A DNA stretch of 7,441 nucleotides from Treponema sp. Its GTDB lineage: Bacteria > Spirochaetota > Spirochaetia > Treponematales > Breznakiellaceae. The notes under the pieces are model-generated. The model was not told the DNA's origin. It was given only the letters and a program-made list of their open reading frames with translations, and made no database searches. The translations under genes were made by a program, and so were the position numbers. Shown here piece by piece: positions 1 through 6,963 of this stretch (positions are counted from its first letter, which is position 1; each line of letters opens with the position of its first letter). The DNA is taken from assembly GCA_031273835.1 (NCBI GenBank), contig JAISRD010000201.1, forward strand, positions 1 to 7,441, read 5' to 3'.

Positions 1-270
1 ACCGGTAAGATCAAGCCCGTGGCCAAACAGATCTTCGCCAATCCCAAGGTGGAAATCTGCGCTATGGACAAGCAGAACCGCTGGATCCGCATAGCCGGGG
101 AGGCCATCGAAGATCCCCGGGTGGAAGCGAAGAAGCATATGCTCGATGCCTACCCCCAACTCAGGGATCGCTACAGCGAAACCGACGATAACACGCTAGT
201 CCTTTACCTCAAAAACGCCGTTGCCAGTATCGAGTCTTTTGGAGGCGAAAAGAAGGTCATAAAGTTCTAG
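1..270 (+). CDS. Pyridoxamine 5'-phosphate oxidase family protein (C-terminal part)
   Basis: The reading frame is open from the first base (TGKIKPVAKQIF...) to a TAG at 268-270, so the 5' end lies outside the window. The GTG at 19 is an internal codon, not the start. The visible 89 residues look like the C-terminal half of small (about 130-150 aa) flavin-binding split-barrel proteins of the PNPOx-like/general stress type: a beta strand with VEICAMD, then WIRIAGEAIED, an acidic helix with AKKHMLDAYPQLRDRYS, and the closing LVLYLKNAVASIESFGGEKKVIKF. In this family the YLK-A-A-x-S/F ending is common, and members bind FMN, F420 or haem. The substrate here cannot be told. The FMN-binding N-terminal residues are missing because of the window edge, not because of a mutation. 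Family assignment rests on recognition of the pattern. Confidence 0.72.
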   Translation, partial: TGKIKPVAKQIFANPKVEICAMDKQNRWIRIAGEAIEDPRVEAKKHMLDAYPQLRDRYSETDDNTLVLYLKNAVASIESFGGEKKVIKF

Positions 271-273
271 GGC

Positions 274-298
274 ATGGCGGCCCATCGGATTCCGCCAT
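274..298 (+). terminator. Hairpin just after the PNPOx-like gene (weak terminator candidate)
   Basis: ATGGCGG (274-280) and CCGCCAT (292-298) form a perfect 7-bp stem with an 11-base loop, four bases after the stop codon. No T run follows, so it may be a Rho-assisted end, an mRNA-stabilising hairpin, or nothing. Confidence 0.3.
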
Positions 299-472
299 AA
301 CGTTAGGCGGCATAAAATCCTGAAGTACATTAATGTTTACCTATGGCTAATATTACCGGCACCGGAAAACCTGAATATCTCAATAGATGCGAACCCAATC
401 TCCTCAATTTTGGCATTTTTTTTTCATTAAGGCCCTGTTATCCATCGATGACCGGGAGGATGACAAGGACAT
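299..472 (+). other. Intergenic stretch before the small Cys-rich gene
   Basis: I see no gene here. It holds a 10-bp self-complementary word, ACATTAATGT (327-336). A TAATAT at 348-353 could be a -10 box for the following small gene, but nothing resembling a -35 lies at the right distance. There is also a run of nine T (416-424) after TTGGCA. Longer open frames across this stretch (from 343 and 387) run through the terminator or overlap the better-supported gene at 473 and are not believed. Confidence 0.4.
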
Positions 473-601
473 ATGGGAAACTTCTTTGCGGGTTCACCCT
501 TCGGCGCGGGGACCGCCGCGGCCCTTGCGGTTATCAGGCTTATCAATAACGCGCGGAAGGGAAAAGGCGGCTGCGGCTGTTCCAAATGCGGTGATTCTTA
601 A
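473..601 (+). CDS. FeoB-associated-type small Cys-rich membrane protein, 42 aa
   Basis: The ATG at 473 opens a 42-codon frame ending in TAA at 599-601. Residues about 3-25 are hydrophobic with many Ala/Gly (FFAGSPFGAGTAAALAVIRLI) and can form one membrane helix. A basic stretch (NARKGKGG) and a Cys-rich tail with C34, C36 and C39 (CGCSKC) follow. This architecture, a single helix, then Lys/Arg/Gly, then closely spaced Cys, is that of the small proteins often encoded beside the ferrous iron transporter feoB (FeoB-associated Cys-rich family), whose exact role is not settled. GGGAGG at 454-459 lies 13 bases from the ATG, which is long, and AAGGA at 465-469 only three bases away, which is short. 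An in-frame TGA at 461 rules out a longer start. No feoB is visible in the window. It could be an unrelated small membrane protein with metal-binding Cys. Confidence 0.6.
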   Translation: MGNFFAGSPFGAGTAAALAVIRLINNARKGKGGCGCSKCGDS

Positions 602-635
602 GCGCCGTAGGGGCCCGGCCGCCGGCGACGGGAAG

Positions 636-683
636 ATGAAAAACGGAGCGCCGGTTTGTCAACAAAAACCGGCGTTCTCCGTT
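636..683 (-). terminator. Intrinsic terminator of metY
   Basis: AACGGAG/CGCCGGTTT (642-657) pairs with AAACCGGCG/TT/CTCCGTT (666-683), giving a 16-bp stem with a two-base bulge and an 8-base loop. Read leftward it is followed by TTTTTCATCTTC, a partial U run, and it begins 11 bases after the metY stop. On the plus strand no T run follows, so it mainly acts leftward, though the hairpin could also stop transcription coming from the small gene at 473-601. Confidence 0.85.
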
Positions 684-694
684 CCGCTTGTGCT

Positions 695-1984
695 CTACTT
701 TACCGCCTCGAATCCCTGTTTAAGGTCATCAAGTATATCGTCGATGTGTTCGGTTCCGATTGAAAGCCGCACGGTGTTCGGCTTGATCCCCGATTCAAGA
801 AGTTCGCTTTCGCTCATCTGGGAATGGGTGGTGGATGCGGGGTGGATCACCAGGGACTTGACGTCCGCCACATTGGCCAGAAGCGAAAAAAGCTCAAGTT
901 TTTCGGTAAAGCGCTTGGCCTTGTCCGCGTCTCCCTTGAGTTCGAAGGTGAAAATAGACGCGCCGCCCCTGGGGAAGTACTTTTTGAAAAGCCCGTGATC
1001 CCGGTGGGAGGGGATGCCGGGATGGTTTACCTTTTCCACCTGGGGATGGGTTGAAAGGAATTCCACCACCTTGGCGGTATTTTCCGTATGCCGTTCCACC
1101 CGGAGCGAGAGGGTCTCCAGGCCCTGGAGGAAGAGGAAGGCGTTAAAGGGGGAAAGGGCCGATCCGGTATCCCGGAGCAGGGTGGTCCGGGCCTTGATGA
1201 TATACGCAAGGTTGCCCACCGCCTGGGTAAAGATCACGCCGTGGTAGCTGGGATTGGGCTTGCTGAGGCCGGGGAATTTGTCGCTGGCGGCCCAGTCAAA
1301 TTTGCCGGCATCCACGATAACGCCGCCTATGCTGGTGCCGTGGCCGCCTATGAATTTGGTCGCCGAATGGACAACAACATCAACGCCGTATTCTATGGGC
1401 CGCAGCAGATAGGGGGTGGCGAAGGTACTGTCCACAATGGCGGGGATGCCGTGCTTATGGGCAATATCGGCCACCGCTTGTATATCAACGATACTGGCGT
1501 TGGGGTTCCCCACGGTTTCAAAGAACAGGGCCTTGGTATTGGGTTTGATGGCCTTTTCAAAATTGGCGGGATTGCTGCCGTCAACAAAGCTTACCTCGAC
1601 CCCCAGGTCCTTAAAGGTATGGGCAAAAAGATTATAGGTCCCGCCGTAGATCTGGGTATCCGAGACAATGTGATCCCCCGACCGGGTGATATTCTGGATT
1701 GCGTAGGTGGTGGCGGCGGCCCCCGAGGCGGCTGCCAGGGCGGCTACGCCCCCTTCCAGGGCGGCGATGCGCCTCTCAAAAACATCCCAGGTGGGATTCA
1801 TGATACGGGTATAGATATTCCCCGTTTCGGCAAGGGCAAAGCGGTCCGCTGCGGATTTTGAACTGGGAAATACATAGGACGTGGTCTGATAGATGGGCAC
1901 CGCCCTTGCGTCGGTGGCCGGGTCGGGCCGCTCCTGTCCGGCGTGGACCTGGAGGGTTTCAAACTGATACTTCTTTTCTGCCAT
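695..1984 (-). CDS. metY: O-acetylhomoserine sulfhydrylase (O-acetylhomoserine aminocarboxypropyltransferase)
   Basis: This 429-residue, PLP-dependent cytosolic enzyme of the Cys/Met metabolism (gamma) family has the usual length for MetY. It makes homocysteine (or methionine with methanethiol) from O-acetyl-L-homoserine and sulfide. Visible landmarks: TLQVHAGQ near the N-terminus; Y58 and R60 in NIYTRIMNPT, which contact the cofactor phosphate of the neighbouring subunit; SGAAA (87-91); the cofactor aspartate D185 in IVDSTFATP; the Schiff-base lysine K210 in SATKFIGGHGTSIGG; HPASTTH (381-387); and R406 in VRLSIG, which binds the substrate carboxylate. Starting TLQVHAGQ at residue 10 and keeping a long insert around FPGLSKPNPSYHG favours MetY over cystathionine gamma-synthase or gamma-lyase. 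An AAGGAG site seven bases before ATG fixes the start. The gene stands alone, with its own promoter and terminator, and is divergent from the symporter gene. All key residues are intact. Confidence 0.95.
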   Translation of the reverse strand: MAEKKYQFETLQVHAGQERPDPATDARAVPIYQTTSYVFPSSKSAADRFALAETGNIYTRIMNPTWDVFERRIAALEGGVAALAAASGAAATTYAIQNITRSGDHIVSDTQIYGGTYNLFAHTFKDLGVEVSFVDGSNPANFEKAIKPNTKALFFETVGNPNASIVDIQAVADIAHKHGIPAIVDSTFATPYLLRPIEYGVDVVVHSATKFIGGHGTSIGGVIVDAGKFDWAASDKFPGLSKPNPSYHGVIFTQAVGNLAYIIKARTTLLRDTGSALSPFNAFLFLQGLETLSLRVERHTENTAKVVEFLSTHPQVEKVNHPGIPSHRDHGLFKKYFPRGGASIFTFELKGDADKAKRFTEKLELFSLLANVADVKSLVIHPASTTHSQMSESELLESGIKPNTVRLSIGTEHIDDILDDLKQGFEAVK

Positions 1985-2006
1985 AATAAAACTCCTTAGG
2001 TTAATT

Positions 2007-2023
2007 CCTATTATTTCAATAGG
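2007..2023. promoter_or_regulatory. Inverted repeat, candidate operator of metY
   Basis: CCTATT-N5-AATAGG is a perfect 6-bp dyad with a 5-base spacer. It lies directly downstream of the predicted metY transcription start (about 2025) and upstream of its ribosome binding site, a place where a bound repressor would block RNA polymerase. Flanking TTAA words (2001-2004 and 2025-2028) make the larger region nearly symmetric. The regulator is unknown. A cysteine/sulfur-responsive repressor would suit the gene, but that is inference. Confidence 0.5.
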
Positions 2024-2031
2024 TTTAATAT

Positions 2032-2061
2032 AAAATAGCTTTTCGATATTACTCTTGTCAA
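2032..2061 (-). promoter_or_regulatory. Promoter of metY
   Basis: On the minus strand a perfect -35 TTGACA (2056-2061) is followed after 18 bases by TATTTT (2032-2037, four of six consensus bases). The start would be near 2025, giving a leader of about 40 bases, too short for a SAM riboswitch. Confidence 0.65.
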
Positions 2062-2131
2062 GTCCTAAAACACCTATAGCGGAAATTTTCTTTTTATTCT
2101 ACTATTGTTTCTTCAAGGGGATGTTCCCCGG

Positions 2132-2136
2132 GGAGG
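2132..2136 (+). promoter_or_regulatory. Ribosome binding site deciding the symporter start
   Basis: GGAGG lies five bases before the ATG at 2142. The upstream in-frame options are poorer: the TTG at 2055 has no Shine-Dalgarno sequence, and the ATG at 2121 directly abuts AAGGGG with no spacing. The site sits in a GGGG-ATGTT-CCCC-GGGG run (2117-2133), so the CCCC can pair with either G run. Confidence 0.75.
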
Positions 2137-2141
2137 TACAG

Positions 2142-3512
2142 ATGGCGCAGGCAGGACGGCCGGACAATGTTCGGCTTGGGGTTGGGCAAAAGCTGGGGTT
2201 CGGTATCTTTGACCTGGGGGGGAATATGCTCTTTACCCTCATGGGTTTCTGGTGCCTTAAGTACCTTACCGACGTGGCGGGCCTTGGCGCCCTTTTTGCC
2301 GGAATGGCGGTAATGATAGGCAAGGGCTGGGACGCCGTAACCGACCCGATGATGGGCTTTATCTCCGACAGAACCATCACCCCCCTGGGACGCCGCCGGC
2401 CCTATCTGCTCGCCGGGGCCATTCCCATGATGCTGACCCTGTGGCTCTTTTTTACCGCCCCGGCCATAGCGAACCAGGTCCTACTGATGTTTTGGGCCAC
2501 CGGGACCTTGATGATGGTCAATACGGCCTCAACGGTAATCAATATCCCCTATTCTTCATTGACCCCCGAACTTACCGATGATTACCACGAACGGACCAGC
2601 CTCAACGGATACCGTTTCGGCTGCGCCGTATTCGGAACCCTCATCGGGGCGGCCGCGGTGGAGCCCCTGGCGGGGGCTTTTGGCGGCGCCGTTCCCGGCT
2701 GGTCTAAAATGGGGCTGATCCTGGGGGCGATAATGACCATAGTCACCCTTTTGACCTTCATCGGCACTAAAGAAAAAAAACATACCCGCGAAGACATTCC
2801 CACCGAGGGGTTTTTCGCTACTTATAAAGCGGTATTTACCAACAAACCCTATGTTATCCTTTTTTTGACCTATGCCCTGCATATGACGGCAATCAATTTT
2901 CTGCAGAGCATTCTGGCCTACTATGTGGAATACCTCTATCCGAACAGCTTTGAGTTTCTCGGCCTCAACCTGACCACCATTTCCATGATGGCCCTGCTGT
3001 TGACCGCCATGGTGTTTATCCCTGTGTCGGTGGCGGTGTCCAGGAAAATCGGAAAAAAGAGAACTTACCAGATCTGTTTTGCCGTAATAGGCTCGGCCTG
3101 TATCATTGTCGCCGCTGTGGGCCATTTGTTAAGCGTACCCTATTTTCTGGCCCTTCTGGCCTATGCGGGCATAGGGGTGGGATTCAGCTATGTGGCCCCC
3201 TTTGCCATGGTGCCCGACACGGTTGAATACGACGCGGTCAAGACCGGTGAGCGGAAGGAGGGGGCCTACTACGGTATGTGGACCTTTATCTCCAAAGTAG
3301 GCGCCGCCCTTTCAATGTTTATTTCGGGACTTATCCTTAAACTGGGGGGCTATGCTGCCAATACCGTCCAGGGCCCCGGCGCCCGGCTGGCAATCAGGAT
3401 CATCATCGGCCCCATTCCGGCGCTGATTTTCCTCGCGGCCCTGCTGTTGATGCAGTTCTACACCCTGGATGAAAAAAGCTACAAGAAGCTTATGGGCCAG
3501 CGGGAGGATTAA
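2142..3512 (+). CDS. GPH/MelB-type MFS sugar:cation symporter
   Basis: The protein is 456 residues from the start chosen here, normal for the glycoside-pentoside-hexuronide:cation symporter family, with about 12 hydrophobic segments in the inner membrane. Family signatures are clear: WDAVTDPMMGF (63-73) with D64 and D68, matching the cation-site aspartates of MelB; SDRTITPLGRRRPY with D76 and R84-R86 in the first cytoplasmic loop; NIPYSSLTPELTDDYHERTSL after helix 4; and MVPDTVEYDAVKTGERKEGAYYG near helices 10-11. D24 (FGIFDLGGN) falls where MelB has its sugar-binding aspartate. The second MelB sugar-site aspartate (MDIP in MelB) is Asn here (N134, INIP), as in many non-melibiose members, so the substrate is probably not melibiose and cannot be named. 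The gene is divergent from metY and convergent with the glucan phosphorylase. I could not find a convincing promoter; TATTAC at 2047-2052 is a weak -10 candidate. Confidence 0.9.
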   Translation: MAQAGRPDNVRLGVGQKLGFGIFDLGGNMLFTLMGFWCLKYLTDVAGLGALFAGMAVMIGKGWDAVTDPMMGFISDRTITPLGRRRPYLLAGAIPMMLTLWLFFTAPAIANQVLLMFWATGTLMMVNTASTVINIPYSSLTPELTDDYHERTSLNGYRFGCAVFGTLIGAAAVEPLAGAFGGAVPGWSKMGLILGAIMTIVTLLTFIGTKEKKHTREDIPTEGFFATYKAVFTNKPYVILFLTYALHMTAINFLQSILAYYVEYLYPNSFEFLGLNLTTISMMALLLTAMVFIPVSVAVSRKIGKKRTYQICFAVIGSACIIVAAVGHLLSVPYFLALLAYAGIGVGFSYVAPFAMVPDTVEYDAVKTGERKEGAYYGMWTFISKVGAALSMFISGLILKLGGYAANTVQGPGARLAIRIIIGPIPALIFLAALLLMQFYTLDEKSYKKLMGQRED

Positions 3513-3535
3513 TTCCGTACGGGTGGCAGCGAGTA

Positions 3536-3551
3536 CGGGCCGGGGGGCCCG
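3536..3551. terminator. GC-rich hairpin between convergent genes
   Basis: CGGGCC-GGGG-GGCCCG is a perfect 6-bp stem in the 43-base gap between the symporter stop (3512) and the phosphorylase stop (3556). The pairing extends imperfectly outward (GTGG near 3523 with CCAC near 3563). There is no T run on either strand, so it is at best a weak two-way end or an RNA-stabilising hairpin. A palindrome CCGTACGG (3515-3522) sits beside it. Confidence 0.4.
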
Positions 3552-3555
3552 CCGC

Positions 3556-6096
3556 TCACGCCCACTTAATAAACCCGGTACGGTAGGGATGTACCAGGGC
3601 CTCGTGTTTGGGAAGTATGCGCACCGTGTGGCCCTGGTGTCCCGTATCGATACATTCTATCCGCACCTGGTAAACCCACTCGGATCCTTCCTGCTGGAGG
3701 GCCCTCATTTCGGTGCGGCGGGCGTTCCTCAGTTCCTGGCTCTGATGCGAAACCGATCCGTGGTACAGTTCCACCTGCACCTCGTCGGGGGAAAGGCCCG
3801 CAAGATCGATATGGGCGGATACCGTAAGGGAGTCCCCCCGCTGCATCACCGGTTTGGCGTTGGATTCAATTTTACTGATCCTCAGCCGGTCCCACGCGGC
3901 CTTGAGCCTGCCTATATAAGCGGCCAGGACCTTTGATTCGGCATAATCATCCTTGACAATGCGGCGGTAATTTTTAAGGGCCGGGAAGTAGAACATATTG
4001 GAATAATCCATGAGCATACGGTGGCTCGACATGGACTGGCCGATTACCTTCATGCAGGTTTTCATCCGCTTGATCCATTCGCGGGGAAGGTTGTCCCGGC
4101 CCCGCTGGTAGAACAGGGGAATAATGTCCCGTTCCAGAAGGTCGTAGAGGGCCTTGCTTTCAATATCGTCCTGCAGTTTTTCATCCTGGTACTGCTCACC
4201 CTGGCCTATGGCCCAGCCCAGTTCGGGGTCGTAGGCTTCGTCCCACCATCCGTCCAATATGGAACAGTTAAGGACCCCGTTCATGGCGGCCTTCATACCG
4301 CTGGTACCGGAGGCTTCCATGGGCCGCCGGGGGGTGTTGAGCCACACGTCGGCGCCGGAGGTAAGGTAGCGGGCCACGGTCATATCGTAGTTTTCGATAA
4401 ACACGATACGGCTTATCACATCGTTCTTTTCCGCAAAGTGTATGATTTCCCGGATCAGTTCCTTGCCGGGCATATCCATGGGATGGGCCTTGCCGGCAAA
4501 GATCAGCTGTATGGGCCTGTCGTTGTCCTTAAGGAGCCTTAAAAGCCGTTCGGGGTCGCGGAGGAGCAGATTACCCCGCTTGTAGGTGGCAAAGCGGCGG
4601 GCAAAGGCCAGGGTTAAGACATAGGGGGAAAGGGCGTCTTCGGCCTGCTGGAGCCGCCGCTCCACCGCGCCGGTGCGCTTTAGGTGCTGCCGTATGCGAT
4701 CCCGGGCAAAGGCCACAAGCCGTTCCCGGCGGCGTTCGTGGGTACGCCAGAGTTCCTCGTCGGAGATACGGTCCATGCGGTTCCAGACCGCAAGATCCGT
4801 CTGCTCTTCCTCAAAGCGGGGGCCGAAATAACGGTCCAGAAGATCCACCATATTGCTGGATACCCAGCTGCGGGGATGAACCCCGTTGGTTACATGGTGA
4901 ATGGGCACTTCGTCCAGCGGGAGCCCCGGCCAGAGGCCCTTCCACATACTCCGGGACACTACCCCGTGAAGCCGGGCAACGCCGTTGGCATAGGCGGCAA
5001 GCTTAAGGGCCAGCACGGTCATGCAGAAATTTTCATGATCGTCGCCGGGCCGTTCCCGCCCCAGGCCGAGAAATTCCTTCCAGGATATTCCCAAAATGCC
5101 CGGCCAATCCTTAAAGTATTTTTCCAGAAGGCCCACGTCAAAGCGTTCATTCCCGGCGGGAACCGGGGTATGGGTGGTAAAGATATTGGTGGCCCAGACC
5201 GCCTCCTGGGCTTCGTAGAAGTTAAAGCCCTTTTCCGCCATGATCTCGCGGATGCGTTCAAGCCCCAGAAAAGCGGCGTGGCCCTCGTTCATGTGGGCCG
5301 CCGCCGGGTTGATCCCCAGGGCGCGGAGGGCCCGGATTCCGCCTATCCCTAAGAGTATTTCCTGCCGCATCCGGGTTTCCTTGTCCCCGCCGTAGAGGGC
5401 GGCGGTTACATCCCGTATGTCCGGGGCGTTTTCTTCAATGTTGGTATCCAGGAGGTAGAGGGAACTGCGGCCCACCCTTACTTCCCATATCTGGGCCGCG
5501 GCCTGACGGCCCGCCAAATCCACGGTGATCTTTATGGGGTCCCCGTTTTTATCGAGTTTCCGTTCTACCGGCATATTGTACCAGTCGTTTTCCGGATAGC
5601 TTTCCTGCTGGAAGCCGTCGGCGTTGAGGACCTGGGTAAAATAGCCCTGCCGGTACAGGAAGCCCACCCCGACCAGGGGAAGCCCCAAATCGGAGGAAGT
5701 TTTCATGTGATCCCCCGAAAGTATCCCCAGACCCCCGGAATAAATAGGCAGGGATACGTCCATACCGTATTCCATGGAAAAATAGGCCACCACGTCTTTC
5801 CTGGACCCCCGGTACCAGGTTTCGCCCTTTTTGTACTTCTGGAAACGGGCGTAAACCTCCTCCAGGGCGGCCAGGTAGGAATCGTCCTGGGCTACCTGGG
5901 CCAGCCTTTCCTGGCTCACCATCCCCAGGGTCCGCACGGGACTCTGCTGGGTCTCAAGCCATGCGTCATAGTCCAGCCTGATAAAAAGCTGGATTGCGTC
6001 AAAATTCCAGGAAAGCCAGAGATTCCGGGCTATCTCTTCCAGGGGCTTTAACGCATTCGGCAGTTTTGGTTTTACGGTATAGGTGGATATATTCAT
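3556..6096 (-). CDS. glgP: Alpha-glucan (glycogen/maltodextrin) phosphorylase with DUF3417 N-terminus
   Basis: This 846-residue cytosolic enzyme removes terminal glucose from alpha-1,4-glucans with phosphate, giving glucose-1-phosphate. It belongs to the bacterial/archaeal short alpha-glucan phosphorylases (GT35), not the animal-type enzymes. Residues 1 to about 110 form the DUF3417 segment (NLWLSWNFDAIQLF). Then come YSGGLGILSGDHMKTSSDLG (119-138), HMNEGHAAF (268-276), FTTHTPVPAGNERF (307-319), HHVTNGVHPRSW (400-411), FARRFATYKR (498-507), AGKAHP (534-539) and the cofactor motif EASGTSGMKAAMNG with PLP lysine K602, followed by DGWWDEAY. The C-terminal about 140 residues look like the usual beta-rich tail. 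All active-site motifs are intact. No Shine-Dalgarno sequence precedes the ATG, but a promoter lies right against it (see 6104-6132). The DUF1638 gene is 45 bases upstream on the same strand. The neighbouring sugar symporter suggests carbohydrate use, though it is convergent. Confidence 0.95.
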   Translation of the reverse strand: MNISTYTVKPKLPNALKPLEEIARNLWLSWNFDAIQLFIRLDYDAWLETQQSPVRTLGMVSQERLAQVAQDDSYLAALEEVYARFQKYKKGETWYRGSRKDVVAYFSMEYGMDVSLPIYSGGLGILSGDHMKTSSDLGLPLVGVGFLYRQGYFTQVLNADGFQQESYPENDWYNMPVERKLDKNGDPIKITVDLAGRQAAAQIWEVRVGRSSLYLLDTNIEENAPDIRDVTAALYGGDKETRMRQEILLGIGGIRALRALGINPAAAHMNEGHAAFLGLERIREIMAEKGFNFYEAQEAVWATNIFTTHTPVPAGNERFDVGLLEKYFKDWPGILGISWKEFLGLGRERPGDDHENFCMTVLALKLAAYANGVARLHGVVSRSMWKGLWPGLPLDEVPIHHVTNGVHPRSWVSSNMVDLLDRYFGPRFEEEQTDLAVWNRMDRISDEELWRTHERRRERLVAFARDRIRQHLKRTGAVERRLQQAEDALSPYVLTLAFARRFATYKRGNLLLRDPERLLRLLKDNDRPIQLIFAGKAHPMDMPGKELIREIIHFAEKNDVISRIVFIENYDMTVARYLTSGADVWLNTPRRPMEASGTSGMKAAMNGVLNCSILDGWWDEAYDPELGWAIGQGEQYQDEKLQDDIESKALYDLLERDIIPLFYQRGRDNLPREWIKRMKTCMKVIGQSMSSHRMLMDYSNMFYFPALKNYRRIVKDDYAESKVLAAYIGRLKAAWDRLRISKIESNAKPVMQRGDSLTVSAHIDLAGLSPDEVQVELYHGSVSHQSQELRNARRTEMRALQQEGSEWVYQVRIECIDTGHQGHTVRILPKHEALVHPYRTGFIKWA

Positions 6097-6103
6097 AATA
6101 AAC

Positions 6104-6132
6104 AGTTTAGACCATTACAGGGGGGATGTAAA
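6104..6132 (-). promoter_or_regulatory. Candidate glgP promoter giving a leaderless mRNA
   Basis: On the minus strand TTTACA (6127-6132, five of six) is followed after 17 bases by TAAACT (6104-6109, four of six). A start about seven bases further falls near 6097, immediately before the glgP ATG at 6096. This fits the missing Shine-Dalgarno sequence. The dyad TTACA-N7-TGTAA (6115-6131) overlaps the -35 and could be an operator. Confidence 0.5.
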
Positions 6133-6141
6133 GGCGGCGGC

Positions 6142-6885
6142 CTACTCGTAACCGATTATCTTATCCGTATAAAGCGGAACGATGGTTTTATGCTCCGGTA
6201 CTACCAGCACCTCGTCTTCGTCAAAAACGCCGTTCAGCATCTTTTCCAGAAGGCCGGGACTGCCGGTTTCCTCCTGATAATCCCACTTCAAATAGGCGGC
6301 GCATTTTTGGGTATAGGAACGGTAATAAGCGGCGCCGCCGAGGCAGGGCCAGTCAATAAAAACCGCCCGGTTATACGACGTAAACCAGCCCTGCTCCGCC
6401 TCCATGAGGTATTCCGCGTTATCCTCCCCGTATTTCTCAAGATAGGCCTTATAGGTATTGGTATACCGTTCCTCGCCGGGCTGCAGGGAACATTCTATCC
6501 AGCCCCTTGAGTACCAGTATATTCCGGCATGGCCGTGAAAGAGTTCGTCATAACGCCTTCGGGAACCTAACAGGAGGGTTATACAGTCATGGGCCCTGGG
6601 AACTACCAGGGGGATATCTCCGCTTTTGAGGCCGGCGATGCTGTTATCACAGAGCCCGTAAATAAGCAGTACATAATCGTAGGAGGGGGTCATGCCAAAA
6701 TGATTGTACGGGAAGCCCTTATTGGCGTTTTGAATTTCCTCCGCCAGTCTGGACCGCAGTTCATCGGGTTTCTCATGAAGCCCCTGGGGCAGATAGCTCA
6801 CATCGACATAACACCTGGAAAGACTGCCCAAATAGGATATTTCGCGTTTCAATACATCACAGGCGATTACTTTGAGTTTTAACAT
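6142..6885 (-). CDS. DUF1638 domain-containing protein, function unknown
   Basis: The protein is 247 residues from the ATG at 6885 (MLKLKVIACDVLKREI). An in-frame ATG at 6969 would add 28 residues that do not resemble the family and would include the TATAAT box, so it is rejected. The DUF1638 pattern is visible: KVIACDVLKRE at the start, YDYVLLIYGLCDN (69-81), VVPRAHDCITLLLGSRRRYDELF (95-116) and GIYWYSRGWIE (121-131), with family-typical C9, C79, H99 and C101 that could bind a metal or cofactor. There is no signal peptide or membrane segment, so it is probably cytosolic. Members occur in anaerobic bacteria and methanogens, but I know of no proven activity. AAGG eight bases before the ATG is a modest ribosome site. 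It ends 45 bases before glgP on the same strand, so read-through is possible, yet glgP seems to have its own promoter. Confidence 0.82.
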   Translation of the reverse strand: MLKLKVIACDVLKREISYLGSLSRCYVDVSYLPQGLHEKPDELRSRLAEEIQNANKGFPYNHFGMTPSYDYVLLIYGLCDNSIAGLKSGDIPLVVPRAHDCITLLLGSRRRYDELFHGHAGIYWYSRGWIECSLQPGEERYTNTYKAYLEKYGEDNAEYLMEAEQGWFTSYNRAVFIDWPCLGGAAYYRSYTQKCAAYLKWDYQEETGSPGLLEKMLNGVFDEDEVLVVPEHKTIVPLYTDKIIGYE

Positions 6886-6934
6886 AAACCCGGCCTTTTC
6901 CCGCCAATGTGCGGTAAAAGAAATTTCGCCTGTA

Positions 6935-6963
6935 ATTATACCGGGCGGCATATTTCCCGTCCA
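6935..6963 (-). promoter_or_regulatory. Promoter of the DUF1638 gene
   Basis: On the minus strand TGGACG (6958-6963, four of six -35 bases) lies 17 bases before a perfect TATAAT (6935-6940). Transcription would start near 6928, giving a leader of about 43 bases before the ATG at 6885. This also supports the shorter protein start. Confidence 0.65.

Noticed and set aside
343..549. 68-codon plus-strand frame
   Set aside because: It overlaps the 473-601 gene in a different frame, has no Shine-Dalgarno sequence and no family resemblance.
387..998. 203-codon plus-strand frame running from the intergenic region into metY antisense
   Set aside because: It crosses the metY terminator hairpin and overlaps the small Cys-rich gene in another frame; the low-complexity translation looks non-coding.
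1088..1861. 257-codon open frame on the plus strand
   Set aside because: It is antisense within metY, is Gly-rich with no family pattern, and has no ribosome site; metY has all its active-site residues.
2055..2141. 29-residue N-terminal extension of the symporter from a TTG
   Set aside because: There is no ribosome site, the codon overlaps the -35 box of metY, and the ATG at 2142 has GGAGG and begins where family proteins begin.
4684..5352. 222-codon open frame on the plus strand
   Set aside because: It lies wholly antisense within glgP, which is strongly supported by catalytic motifs. The open frame is a by-product of GC-rich codon use and its product has no recognisable domain.
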